Source: Leucogyrophana mollusca (taxonomy: Eukaryota > Basidiomycota > Agaricomycetes > Boletales). From it: 64,000 nt of DNA. Positions 1-11,055 of the stretch are shown here, piece after piece (within the stretch, counting starts at the first letter, position 1; each line of letters opens with the position of its first letter). The stretch spans positions 1-64,000 of the forward strand of contig MU266441.1 of assembly GCA_021014945.1 (NCBI GenBank), written 5' to 3'. Under the pieces are notes generated by a model. It had not been told where the DNA came from and made no database searches. It worked only from the letters and a program-made list of their open reading frames with translations. A program made the position numbers and the translations under genes.

Positions 1-579
1 GTGGCGGCGGGAACCTGTCAGTAGGCCAGCGACAGATTCTGGCTCTTGCTAGGGCGATGGTGCGCGGCAGCAAGTTGTTGATCTTGGATGAAGGTCAGTG
101 TATCCAGCTTCTTTTGGATTTTATTTAGCTGACTATGCGAAACTAGCGACGTCTGCCATAGGTAAACTGATATAGTTTGTGTGCTGCAGCGTGGATATAG
201 TCGCTGACCAGATCTTAGATTACAAGACCGACACCGCCATCCAGTCCTCTCTTCGACATGAACTTCGGGACGTCACCCAAATCATTGTCGCTCATCGTCT
301 GCAAACCATCATTGATGCAGACAAGATCGTAAGTGATCGTGTAAAGGCCTTGTGGTGTGCTTCGCGCTGACCACTTTTTCAAGATGGTTTTGGATGCTGG
401 CAGGCTGGTAAGTTTTTCCATTCAAATGTCGATGATCGTAGCGAATTTTTGCTTGTGCGTAGGTTGAGTTCGGCAGCCCCGCGGAGCTGTTGAGGAACGA
501 GGAAGGGATGCTGCGCGCGCTTGTGGATGAAAGCGGGGATAGGGATGCGTTGTATGCGATGGCGGCAGGAGAAGCTTAA
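1..579 (+). CDS. ABCC-type ABC transporter, 3' end only (left-arm copy)
   Basis: This is the C-terminal part of the second nucleotide-binding domain of an MRP/YOR1-like full ABC transporter; the gene starts outside the window. Exons that join in frame are 1-93, 147-161, 219-328, 384-407 and 463-579. They encode the ABC signature LSVGQRQ, a Walker B strand LLILDE with its catalytic Glu, the split ATSAI/DYKTD segment, the switch histidine in [10 protein letters not shown], and the end [10 protein letters not shown]. It is a close mirror copy of the end of the complete transporter at 18,988-26,069, with a few substitutions (for example R for K in the LLRNEEG segment). It forms the outer end of the left arm of the inverted duplication. 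Whether the rest is intact cannot be seen. The family exports organic anions, glutathione conjugates or drugs using ATP; the substrate here is unknown. Confidence 0.9.
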
Positions 580-2741
580 GCGCCGACATTGAGCCATAAG
601 GGGTGTATGATTCTTGTATGCAAATTCCGCGGACAGGTTATACAAATGATGGATCTAGACATCAAGAAAATGGACGCAATGCCTGTGGAGACTGGGTGGT
701 GCTGAGCAACGGACGAGGTTCCGTCCAGGAGTTCATGGGGACGCTTGAACAAGGGTCATCTCTGATTGTTCTGCCAACTCAGACAGCTCAGGTATATATT
801 TGTAGCATCCAGGGTATGGATCCCCGATCTCAGATTATCTACAAGACATTCAATGTGACACCAGTGATCACTGAGGGTCTACTCCTGTGACTCGTCGACC
901 AATACCTCAATCATCCCCAAGTCAGCTAGCCACTGCACTGATATACCCTAAGGTCACCAATCAGATGTGTTTGGCTGTTAGATACAAGCAGCTGCTCGCC
1001 GAGTGAGATCCTTCACGATTTAGTCTGGATTTGCTCCAGACTTCTGAATGGGCTGACGCGGGTGAGGCGTACAAACAGCGAGTGAGGTTGCGTGGACGGC
1101 ATGACCAAAGAACAGGCCAGAGGGTACACTCTCGACGATCAGACTTGCACCAACGGTCGACTCATCCTGAATTCTCGGTGCGTGCAAGAGGCACACGCAA
1201 ACATTTCGTCAGTTTCGGATCACTACCACACTTGGCTACGCCCGCGAGATATGGAGCTGGATGGGGCTTGCCCTAGTGGACATCATCGGAGGTGAAGCAA
1301 CCTGTTTATAGTATGAGGATATCACACCTTGAGACGGGAGCCGGGGCGTACACCCTGGACGCTGGTAAATGAGATGTTATGCGGGCTCGTACTGGGCACC
1401 ACTGAACATACACGAGGCGACAACCACCCATTAGTGTCCTATCTCGAGCGCAAGTGGGGTGAAAAATCACCCAGAATTGAATCGGAACTCTCATCGCTAG
1501 ATTGCAGGGCCGTTTGCGTTGGACCCTTGGCTAGCGGAATGAGATATCCACCCCTCCCAGCAGGTTGAGCGCACCAGGTATTACGACAGAGCTCCACCAA
1601 TTACCCCTCGTTCGAATTAGACGGTTTCTGCATGTGGACCGAGTTGAGTGCCCATAGACTGCAGTGCACAGCGCGCACCTTTAAGGTAGTTTCGTCTCGA
1701 ACCTTGCGGAATTTTTCGAGTGCCGTATAAGTATCTGCCATGGGTAACAGGAGCTAGCGCTGATATCAGTCCTTGGTGAATGTTGCCTCGGCCTTGAATA
1801 CACCAGGGGTGGAAGCGATGAGAGTTCCTATTCAATTCTAGGTGAGTGCCATCGAAAAGAGACTGAGGCACTGAACTGATATGATCACCCATCCAAGTCG
1901 GACAAGATCGAGGCAAGCACAGCGATAACCAGTTGTAACTTGGAACTGAAAGTGTGCTTACTGCGTCAACCAAGAATGTCTTCCGTGCCATTCGATTTAT
2001 CAACACCAGTTGAGCACCAGTCACAGCACCCGCCGTGCCTGCTGGGGATCAGCAGCAACGTTTTGATCAATGTTCTTTACAAACACTTGAAACGCGAAAA
2101 ATTGAAATCGCCTGAGACTCGTTGATCATCTACAACAACAAAAAATTTGCATCAGTTACATCGGCCAGTATTACATACAACAACCATTATACAAAGCGGC
2201 GAGGGAACGTTAACATCATGAATAGCTGAAGAGATATTCACGTGGAGTTTCAAGGAGTGATCCGTGGGAGACTTGTTCTCGGGCTGTGGTTTGGTCTGAG
2301 TTCTTTGGAGTCAATCTGAGCTGGTCTTAACTCAGACTTTGGGAATATCTGGTCATTGTAGCTCTGGCTCTCCCAAAGTTCTCAAGCATGCAAATGCGAT
2401 TCTAGGTATGTCCGATTCTTCTGCTCTTGAATATCACTCCTGCACGAGGCCCACCTCTGATATCTGATGAGCAGCCATAAATGCAGTATTCAGCCAACAG
2501 AAGATGATCACTCTCGTCAGATATGAGGAAGTCTCCAGTGCTAACCCGCCACAGCAACGAATACACGGCAACTCGAGCTTACTTGGTGGCGAGCCTCCGA
2601 CTCGGTCTCGCACCACACCATAGTCTCCTTTGCAATGCCGGCGTCTTCTTTTGCACCGCGAACACGCACGCTCTATCGATCAATGATCTTGGCCGTTAAT
2701 AGTCGCTGATGTGCAATAAGGCAGGCTGCAGTGGTCGATAC
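580..2741. other. decayed left-arm intergenic block, no intact gene
   Basis: No open frame with recognisable domains was found. The block aligns in reverse with about 17,000-18,985. The best conserved stretches are around 830-900, 990-1,560 and 1,620-1,700. Short frames occur but are broken at different places in the two arms. On the right arm a frame reading YKTFNVTPVIT continues further than here, where it stops at 888-890. This suggests a relic of a gene that lay between the transporter and the DUF6534 gene. I could not identify the family. Confidence 0.5.
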
Positions 2742-2748
2742 TATAAAA
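2742..2748 (+). promoter_or_regulatory. TATA box of DUF6534 copy A
   Basis: TATAAAA lies 113 bases upstream of the ATG at 2,855. Copy B has TATAAAG at a similar distance. Copy C has a mutated CATAAAA in the equivalent place (near 17,085 on the minus strand). Confidence 0.6.
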
Positions 2749-2760
2749 CATAACCCAATG

Positions 2761-2777
2761 CCCCCCCCCCCCCCCCC
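2761..2777 (+). repeat. C17 homopolymer in the copy A leader
   Basis: Seventeen consecutive C residues lie between the TATA box and the start codon of copy A. Copies B and C have only four or five C residues at the equivalent place (after CAATG). The tract is therefore a copy-specific expansion or a sequencing artefact. Confidence 0.85.
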
Positions 2778-2854
2778 ACGCTTTACTCCTGTTCGAGGCT
2801 TTCCATATCGTTCGGTTGTATTACAAGTCCCAGGTCCCTCCTTGAATTGACCCG

Positions 2855-4934
2855 ATGTCTCAGCCTGTCCCCGGCGCTGCCTCCGTTCCACCGCTCAACG
2901 TCGACCTGAGTGACACTGACGGAGCCCTGTTCATAGGCTCGACTCTCGCTGCTGTGTAAGCGTCTGTCTCGTTCTTCCTTGCAGCTGGCTGGGTGTCTAC
3001 ACATACTGAGTCAGCTGTGCACACTCGCAGGCTCTTTGGCCTGACAAACGTCCAGGCCTTTGTGTACTTCCAGAACCACAGGGGTAGCGGCATCACGCTC
3101 TTCAAGCTTGTGGTAAGTTCCCCCTCGACCTTATCATGTCACGACGCTCTTTCGCTAACCACCTGCCGCCGCCCTAATAGATATATTACCTCTGGTTTGC
3201 AGTGCAGAGCCGTGCTTATGCCGTGCCACTTCCACTGAGGCTTTCTAACTTAGGATCCTCGATGCGATTCATCTCGCGTTCGTCACGCACATGACATACC
3301 ACTACTTGATCAACGACTGCGCAAACCCACTGGCACCGCTTGTTATTGTGTGGAGCTTCCAGGTTCGCTTGTAACGTACATCAGTCGGCCAGCAGCTAAT
3401 AGGGCCACCCGCAGGCACAGATCGTAGTGGATGTTTGTCTTTCTCGTTGTATCCTGGGGTCATTCTTTATTGACAAGCATTTTCAAAGGTACTTATTGTT
3501 TATGTGATCCATTTGTATGTTACTTTCCCGGTTCATACCAGATGTCGTATCGTTGATACATGTCCATAGGTTGTACGTTCAGCGCCTTTGGATACGTATG
3601 TCTGCGTCTGTTGCTTCATTCAAATGAGGGGACGCTGAATTCAGTACTAGTGAGTCGAGGAAGATCGCGGATCCTTCCGTCCATTATGGCAAGTTGATGC
3701 GATTGGTTTCAGTGACCCGTGATTACTGATTGAACGCACGTAGACTGTCATTGTGGTCCTCGCGTCTGGCAAGTCTTCTCACTGGTTTGTACCCTTACTA
3801 TTTGTTGATTGTGCGCCGACACGTTACCCAGGCGCCGCCATTAGTACGTGTCTCCCTCTATAATCTAATTTATGTCAATGTCTAACAATATCTCCCAGCG
3901 CTCATTTGGGCTGTGTGGGTGTCCTTATTTTCACCACCATGCGTGCAAGCAGACCTAACGACTAACGACTACTGCCTAGGTATCAATGTCATCTTTTCAC
4001 GGAGCTGTTTGGCTTCGAGGTGAAGATGAGCCCTTAATCCATACACCCTTCCGCCATGCTGACATGACCTCACATCAGTGGTCGATATATCTAGCGTTAG
4101 GAGTGATGTCTGTCGTGGATATGTTGATAGCAGCGTCGATGTGCTATCTGCTATCCACAGCACGCACTGGGTTCTCGAGGTAGGCGTCTTTGTGACTCAT
4201 TGCAGTAGCAAACCGCCTTGATCCTAATGAGTGTGGTGTCCTAGAACAGATTCATTCCTCACGAAGCTGATGACCTATATCCTACACACAGGGCTTCTCA
4301 CGAGGTGGGCCTCGCCTCACGCATACCTATTTAGCCAGCGTATCTCATAACATTCGTATCGAAGCTTGTGTTCGCTTACCGTCGTCATCACTGTGAGTGA
4401 CATTCTTTACATGTTTTTGAGGAGACTGATTGTGATTGGGCCACATCAGTGCGCAGCCATGCCGAAAACCTTTGTCTTCCTAGGGGTCGACTTTGTGTGT
4501 GCCAAACGTGCGCGTTCGTTCTCACCAGTATCCTCACACAAGCGTGTTCTTATACACCTAACACAGTATATGTGAATGCATTCGTGGCGCTGCTCAACGC
4601 ACCCTACTATCTCCAAAACGGCAGTACCCCTGCTAACCACACGCAGAATGCGGATCTGCGGATCGATTTGCGGCCCATGTCGGTGCCGGAGGGGAGCACG
4701 GAGGTGGCAAAACATGGGATGAGTGTGGCGGAACATCCCACTCGGCTGCTGCCATCTGGTGGTAGACAAGCGTTATCGGTGTGTGATGACGCGAATTCTG
4801 TGCTGATGCAAAGGTTGACTAAATGTATTCTGTTTGTGATAGCCAAACCGATATCAGCAGCGACCGATCGCGGTGATGGTGGAATTGGAGACATTTTCGG
4901 ACCCATAGCTGGATTGCGGATGATGAGAACATAG
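2855..4934 (+). CDS. DUF6534 seven-helix membrane protein, copy A
   Basis: Seventeen exons join in one frame: 2855-2955, 3031-3112, 3181-3194, 3254-3362, 3415-3432, 3489-3514, 3570-3595, 3645-3688, 3744-3768, 3832-3843, 3899-3914, 3980-4019, 4079-4179, 4245-4304, 4365-4392, 4450-4507 and 4567-4934, giving 375 residues. The protein starts MSQPVPGAAS, followed by DGALFIGSTLAAV and LFGLTNVQAFVYFQNHRGSG, then several hydrophobic helices. The DUF6534 core is WSIYLALGVMSVVDMLIA to ARTGFSR, and the hallmark LYVNAFVALLNA comes near the end. The family is an expanded basidiomycete group of integral membrane proteins without a proven function; a receptor role is often guessed. Introns 8 and 9 begin with GC rather than GT (gcaagt), as in copy C but not copy B. 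The hydrophilic tail of about 100 residues is longer than in copy B. Confidence 0.88.
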
Positions 4935-5532
4935 CTTGTATGCCGGTTGGTATAGAAGTCTGGATGCCGCCCAATGGATCGTACTCAGATCTTGAATTCG
5001 ACTTTGTCGCTGCTTCATTCCAATTGGGGGGTGACTCGGATTACGTTTAATACCGGGCAGCAGTACACCAGGCTCTTGATTACGGACAACCTGTGACCAC
5101 GGTGGTAGCACTCTCATCTGCATCACCAGTCTGAGACGTACGACGGTATGGTCCAAATATCATACTAACGGGATACTCCCATTGTTAACCATTCATAAAA
5201 ACTAGTGACCACTCCTCCACTCATAAACCCACTACCAGTTATGACTGGCCGTGCTGCCTTGTCTACTGTCATTCGCCATCCATCCGGTGTTGATGGGATC
5301 CCGCGCCTAGCTTCGTGGGTACCTTGATATCATGTTGCCAATAATAGTCACAGAGGCAGTTCCGCTCTGATGCTCTCCGTCGCCTTTGATGGCTCAGCGG
5401 AAGGCCATTCGCTGAGTGGGCGAGCTTTAGGCGCAACTTCGCACACCACTGGCGCCTGCGCTATTCGAGTCATCTCCGTGCGCGATGGGTAATAGGGCTA
5501 TGATGGAGAGGGCACGGCGCCAATAGTCAACA
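4935..5532. other. intergenic stretch, inner side of the left arm
   Basis: No supported gene. Homology to the right arm ends at about 4,920, so this is the start of the spacer of the inverted duplication. It carries the likely promoter region of the DUF6533 gene. Confidence 0.5.
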
Positions 5533-5539
5533 TATATAA
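5533..5539 (+). promoter_or_regulatory. TATA-like box upstream of the DUF6533 gene
   Basis: TATATAA lies 42-48 bases before the ATG at 5,581. That is a short distance for a basal promoter, but it is the only TATA-like element nearby. Confidence 0.4.
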
Positions 5540-5580
5540 GCTGCAACCCACGGTGCAACACAACAACAACGTCCTTCGAA

Positions 5581-7219
5581 ATGTCAGTCGACTACGAGAG
5601 TGTTGGACTACAAACTTCTAAGGCGTGTCCAGCTCTTTCGTTATCTCTGATTTGTGTCTAATGACTTGGCAGTATTTCAACGGTGCGTCTCACGTGCACT
5701 GCCCGCAGAGCATATGCTCATAGGGGTGACAAGTGTCTGCAATGGCGATGCTTGTGAGATGCCTTTATGCTAGCTATGCGATTCAATCTAACCATTAACT
5801 AGGTCGCTGATTACTTCATTACCATGCAGGCAGAGGTAATGCCCCGCTCCCACCCATGCTTTTCCTTTCAAACTGCTTATAGGCGTGCTTCTCAGATTCA
5901 CTGGGTGTGCGGAAGAAAGTGGGACTTGGGTCGCATCATTTTCACGGTTTCACGTTATTTGCCATTTGCTGGCGTAACGATGTCGGTTTATGGTATGTGC
6001 CTCAACTCTGCATACTTCTCCTTGGTTGTCATACACTATCAGCTGCATTGAAAAATCGAGCTGGCGAGAACGTGGGTGCTACTGGCCCTGTATCCAATTT
6101 TGATAGACTCACTGAACTTCGAAGTGCGTCGTATTTGGTCAAGCATCGAACGGCGAGTCCTACTGTGCTTTATTCAGCCTTCTTCCTGATATGTGAATCA
6201 AGCCCTGCACATCATCGGCATCCTTGCCGCGGAAGGTCAAGACCATAGCTCTGATTTCTTTATATCTGCTGATCACAGCGAAAATCAGGTTTGCTCGTTT
6301 TAAGGACATACGCCTTTTGGAAATGCAGCAAGAAACTGTTGGCCGTGCTGTTGTTACTCGCGGCGGTGAGTGTATTTGTGTGATGACCTCCTATGTAACC
6401 GTGACACTTGGACCGCAGGTTTGTCTTGTTGGCGCTGTAACATCTTCGCGCCTTATAACCATCACGTTGCCGTCCGATCCTACTGAAAACGACGTCTATG
6501 GTTAGTCCTCTGTCACTGTTATCTGCAACAAATGGGAAACTGTCTTTCAGAAAATGACTCTGGGTGCATCTTTCAAAGCGGTCGCAACGCTACTCTCCAG
6601 TACATCTTTTTGATGTTTTACGAAATGGGCGAGTTCTCTTCGAGTCCCAGTGGTAGGCTAATAGTTGAGCAATGAAAATTCAAAACAGTGGTCTTAAGTT
6701 TGATGGCCTACCAGAGGCAACACTCCCACCGCGATTCCAAAAACTCTGTGCTCAAAACCCTCTATCGCGATAGTATGCTATACATCGCCTGCATAATTCG
6801 TAAGCTGCTCTTAGCTCGCTAGACTACGCTCCCAACTTAGGCTCCCCTGATCCACGGTTTCACCCTTGAAGTTATGTCGGGGATCACCATCATCGTCGGC
6901 TTCGGCCTTCCGGTGAGTTTTCCCTGGGTCATCATTTATGAAGTCATATTCAAAGCCGTCTCCCCCTGCCAGATTTCGTATATCGCAATGCTAGACTGGT
7001 AAGTTCCTGTCACAATGACCTCTCTTTAAAATCACTGGCATTGGAAACAGCCCGCAGGTTGTCATACACAGCATCTTAGCTTCTCGTATTTTGTTCAACC
7101 TACACGAATGCGTCCAGCACGAAGCCGATGGAACGCTGGCGATGGAAGTTTCGGATTTCCGGGCTGGACCTCGGTCCCTCGTAGAGTCGGCAGAGCAAGG
7201 GAGTGATGCACGGAGTTGA
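5581..7219 (+). CDS. DUF6533 domain membrane protein, frame partly disturbed
   Basis: The N-terminus MSVDYESVGLQTSK, then VADYFITMQAE joined across 5836-5895 to IHWVCGRKWDLGRIIF and VSRYLPFAGVTMSVY, matches the DUF6533 signature (acidic residue, I-x-W, then K-W-x-L-G-x-I-x-F and RYLPF). The second half is also clear. It runs through SGRNATLQYIFLMFYEMGEF, VVLSLMAYQRQHSHRDS, LKTLYRDSMLYIACII, VMSGITIIVGFGLP and the typical ending VVIHSILASRILFNLHE; the stop is 7217-7219. Between about 6,040 and 6,540 I cannot follow one frame through plausible introns. The segment ARTWVLLALYPILIDSL (about 6,066-6,110), which resembles the family's R-T-x-x-L-x-A-L-Y helix, is out of frame with its neighbours. 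The second exon is also ambiguous (GC donor or 10-base microexon). The gene may be functional with unusual splicing or may be a young pseudogene. The family is multi-helix, basidiomycete-specific and of unknown function. Confidence 0.6.
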
Positions 7220-8546
7220 AGTCACTCGATGCCTTAAGGACGAACGTGCAGACACCAAGTACTATTTATTGATATAGAATAGACAATGGACGATAGAGTT
7301 GGGGTCAGGCAATCAGGAGAGCCCAAGTGGCATCGCAAAGCGGTTGTTGAGGTCTGACACATCAGTCCCCACCATCTCCTCCATCATGATCGTGCTCTCG
7401 AATGCAGCATCTCAGACCCTTCAATCCCCGGGCTGATGTAAAAACGTCCGAAACCTTCCAATCAGGCCGGGCCATGGCATCGGCGGGAGCGTATATCAGA
7501 TCAATCTCGTCTAGATGGCAAAAACATCCAGCCGACTTTAAAGGACGATGGTGTCGGATCGGCGGGCACCATTCAAGTACCACCACATACTGTGACAGTG
7601 TAAGTATCCTTAGGCACTTCGGTGCATCGCTGAGTGCTGAGGCATGACTGCAGTATGCACCAACAGACGTAGGTTCGTGGGAACGCATATATCAACTTTG
7701 TACAAACGCTTTGTACTAGTGACTGTGGCACACAAAACTGCACACCTCATTTTCCTCCATTGCCAGCGTCGATTGCTGACGCTCAGCATCGACCGTTTTC
7801 CCCCAACATGTCAGCTGTTCTGTCTGGCTACAAAAGTACACATTGACCGGCATATCGTTTGGAAACCAACAGCGACGAGAGCTTGATTGACGGCCTCCAC
7901 GGGTTGTATAAATAACTTATGCGCGACTTTTTGCTTTCAACGGTCAACTTCCGCCTCACAGGCATGTCGATAGTTGAGCTATAACATAGGCCATCGCATG
8001 GGAAGCGCTAGAGTGTACCTGGTAAGCACTTGAGAACGAGAGTCTCTGGCCACTTGCTTCTGAATGACTCGCCTCAGAACGTCGCAAAGCCACCTGCAGG
8101 CACCTAATCCGGCGAGTCCTGTGATATCGGGATTCTTCCGCTCTTGAATCCTATCACTGCTCAGTGCTCAGGCTCAGCTTTGAAGCTCCAATATTTTGAG
8201 TAGCCGTACGCGGCTCGTTCAAGTTGAAATGCAAGTATTCAGCCGAGAGGATCTCCCGCCGGACATAAGCCTGCCTGCAGCACACAGGCTGACCCCGCAG
8301 CGAACAGCTGCATAGCAGCTCGAGCTTACTTGTCAGTGGGTCTCGGCCCCGCACCGCACTCTTGTGATCCTCTCTTGCAATGTCACGATCTTCCCTTGCA
8401 ACGGCACGATGGGCACGCTTCATTGATCGCGCCCGTTGATAACATTGATAGTCGATGGTGTGTGATATAGAAGGCTGTGGCTGACTGATCGTTGATAGCA
8501 CGGGGTGGAACAGAGGCGTCAGGGACGACAATGTGCCTATACATAT
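7220..8546. other. intergenic; 3' part is the duplicated promoter region of DUF6534 copy B
   Basis: No gene was found. From about 8,130 the sequence resembles the region upstream of copy A (about 2,400-2,850), including the segment before the TATA box. The duplication that made copy B therefore included its upstream region. Nothing recognisable lies in 7,220-8,130; overlapping open frames on both strands at 7,362-7,688 lack family features. Confidence 0.5.
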
Positions 8547-8553
8547 TATAAAG
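8547..8553 (+). promoter_or_regulatory. TATA box of DUF6534 copy B
   Basis: TATAAAG lies about 90 bases upstream of the ATG at 8,641, in the position corresponding to the TATAAAA of copy A. Confidence 0.5.
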
Positions 8554-8640
8554 TATGGCTCAATGCCCCCTACACGAGGCGCGCCTGTTCGAGGCTCTCC
8601 GTATTTCCCAGTTTTATTGCAAGTCCCAGGTTCCTCCTCG

Positions 8641-10567
8641 ATGTCTCAGTCTGTCCCGAGCGCTACCCCCGTTCCAGAGCTCAACCTCGACCTGAATAAC
8701 ACCTTCGGAGCCCTGTTCATAGGCTCGACTCTCGCTGCTATGTAGGCATCCGTCTCATTCGTCCTTGCGGCAGACCAGGTCTCCCTATATATATTGAATT
8801 GACTCGGCCCGCCCGCAGACTCTTTGGCTTCACGAACGTTCAGGCCTTTGTGTACTTCCAGAACCACAGGGGTAGCGGTATCACGTTCTTCAAGCTCGTA
8901 GTAAGCGCCGCCCGGATTGCATAGTCAAGCTTTGTTACTGACCCCGCTCTAATAGATATGTTACCTCTGGTGTGCAATCCGTCATATTCGCTGTGGCCCC
9001 GCTGAGGCTTCTAAACTTAGGATTCTCGATGCGATTCATCTCGCGTTCGTCGCGCACATGATATACTACTACCTGATCAACAACTACGCAAACCCGCTGG
9101 CGTTACCTGTTATCGTGTGGAGCTTCCAGGTGCGCATCACACATACACACCACTCGAGTCGCGGCCGCTCATAGGGCTGCCCGCAGGCACAAGTTGTGGT
9201 AGATGTTTGTACCGCCTTCTGTATTCATACCTCTGAAGTGCTGATTTTCGTTGACTGTCGTTTTCGCAGGTTCTCATTATTTATGCTGTCCATTTGTATG
9301 CTGTCTTCCTCGTCTGTAGGGGGCGTCACATTGCTGATACCTATTTGTAGACTATACGTCCAGCGCCTTTGGATATGTGCGTCTGCGTCTACCTTTTCCG
9401 TTTAGACGCTGAATTCAGTACTAGTGAGTCGAGGGAGATCTCGGATCCTTCCGTCTATAATAGTATGTCCATACTATTGTTTTTGGTGAACCCTGGTTGG
9501 ATGCTGATTGGGCGCGCGTAGACGGCTATCGTAGTCCTCGGGTCTGGTAAGGCTTCTCGCTGGTTTGTACACTTGCCGTCTATTGATCGTGTACCGACAC
9601 GTTGCCCAGCCGTCGCCATTAGTGCGTGATTTCACCCTTTAATCTGGTTGACGGAAATGTCTAACACTATCTCCCAGCGCTCGTGTGGGCTGTGTGAGTG
9701 ACCCTTGGTTCTGAAGCGCAGGTGCAGGTGAAGCTGATGCATGTGTGCTCCTAGGTATAAATGCCATGTTTTCACGGACTTGATTGGCATTGAGGTGAGC
9801 ACCAGCCCTCATTGGATGCACCTTCCATCACACTGACGTGGCCTCGTATCAGTGGTCGACATTTCTAACACTAGGAACGATATCGGTCGTGGACATGTTG
9901 ATAGCAGCGTCGATGTGCTACCTGTTAACCACGGCGCGCACTGGATTCTCTAGGTAGGTTTCGTTGTTTGGAGTGCCATGCTCCCTTGAACCTACAAATC
10001 TCGTATCCCAGAACAGATTCATTCATAACGAAACTAATGGTCTACATCCTGAACACTGGCCTTCTCACGAGGTGGGCCTCGCACCTTTCTGTTTAGCCAG
10101 CGTATCTCATGACATTCGTATCGAAGCTTATGTTCACTCACTGCGATCATCACTGTGAGCGAGGTTCTTTACGTGTAGCGGGGGGAACTGATTGTGACCG
10201 GACCCCATCAGTGCGCAGCCATGCCGAGAAACTTTGTCTTCCTAGGAGTGGAATTCCTGTGTGCCAAACGTGCGCTTCCCACAAGTATCCTCACACATCC
10301 GCGTCTTCTTATACATCTACCACAGTTTACGTCAACGCATTCGTGGCACTGCTCAATGCACGCTACTATCTCCAAACTGGCAGCACCTCTGGTAGTAGCC
10401 ACGCGCAAAACGTGGATCGAATCGATTTGCGGCCCATGTCAGTGTCGCAGGGGAGCACGGAGGTGTCGAAGCATGGGATGAGCGTGTCGGAGCCTCCCAC
10501 TCGGCCACTGCCATCTAGTGACAAGCAGGCGTTATCGGTGTGTGATGACGCGATTCGTGTGTGCTGA
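8641..10567 (+). CDS. DUF6534 seven-helix membrane protein, copy B
   Basis: Seventeen exons have the same lengths as copy A except the last: 8641-8741, 8819-8900, 8956-8969, 9021-9129, 9187-9204, 9270-9295, 9351-9376, 9419-9462, 9522-9546, 9610-9621, 9678-9693, 9755-9794, 9853-9953, 10012-10071, 10127-10154, 10212-10269 and 10326-10567. They give 333 residues. Key segments are MSQSVPSATPVPELNLDL, GALFIGSTLAA, LFGFTNVQAFVYFQNHRGSG, LDAIHLAFVAHMIYYYL, the DUF6534 core SVVDMLIAASMCYLL and ARTGFSR, and LYVNAFVALLNARYYLQ. All introns here are GT-AG, unlike A and C. The protein ends earlier (DDAIRVC) because a small length change shifts the frame into a stop after the shared SVCDDA segment, so its tail is about 42 residues shorter than that of A. 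An upstream in-frame ATG (8,533) is possible, but the conserved start MSQ favours 8,641. Confidence 0.88.
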
Positions 10568-11055
10568 TGCAAAGATTGACTCAAGGAAATTTTTTCTGCG
10601 ATAGCCAAACCGATACCAGGAGCGGCCGATCGCGGTGACGGTGGAGCTGGAGACGTATTCGGAGCCGTAGCTAAGATACCCACCAAAAAGTGTAGCTCCC
10701 CTTTAGAATTTACAAGACTAGTTGGAATGACCAATGCACAGTTGAAATTGATTGAAGTTAACAGCGAGGAGGATGACAGGCATTAATCCTCCCTGTACAG
10801 TGAGGCGTCGGCGATGACTGGTCTTTTTTTTCCAGTGCTGGGATGCTGTATTGGATGTATCCAAGCACGCACGCCCCTCGCGCGTTTGGAGTGTATGATT
10901 ACCTCGTGGATTGATTCAAGCATGCCTTGAACACGAGTTTACCGCGGATGAATAAAAGTACAAAAGCGGGACTCGAACTCCGCTCAAAAGAATACGTACT
11001 ACACGTCCTCCTACTCTTCGCTCATTATCGCTGTCAATACTCCTCTTCCTCAAAA
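10568..11055. other. intergenic between DUF6534 copy B and SCS2
   Basis: The first 100 bases or so continue the homology to the copy A coding tail, now non-coding because of the early stop in copy B. No gene was seen in the rest. Confidence 0.5.

Larger units (their letters stand above)
1..4920. repeat. left arm of a large inverted duplication
   Basis: Base 1 pairs with about position 19,565 read on the other strand, and the match continues with substitutions and small indels to about 4,920, which pairs with about 14,920. The arm holds the ABCC 3' end, a decayed intergenic block and DUF6534 copy A, in the mirror order of the right arm. The inner junction falls in the last exon of the DUF6534 genes, after the shared D-R-G-D-G-G-I-G segment. 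The outer end lies outside the window. Confidence 0.85.

Noticed and set aside
7362..7688. Overlapping open frames on both strands
   Set aside because: No start context, splice pattern or domain; likely chance in GC-rich sequence.
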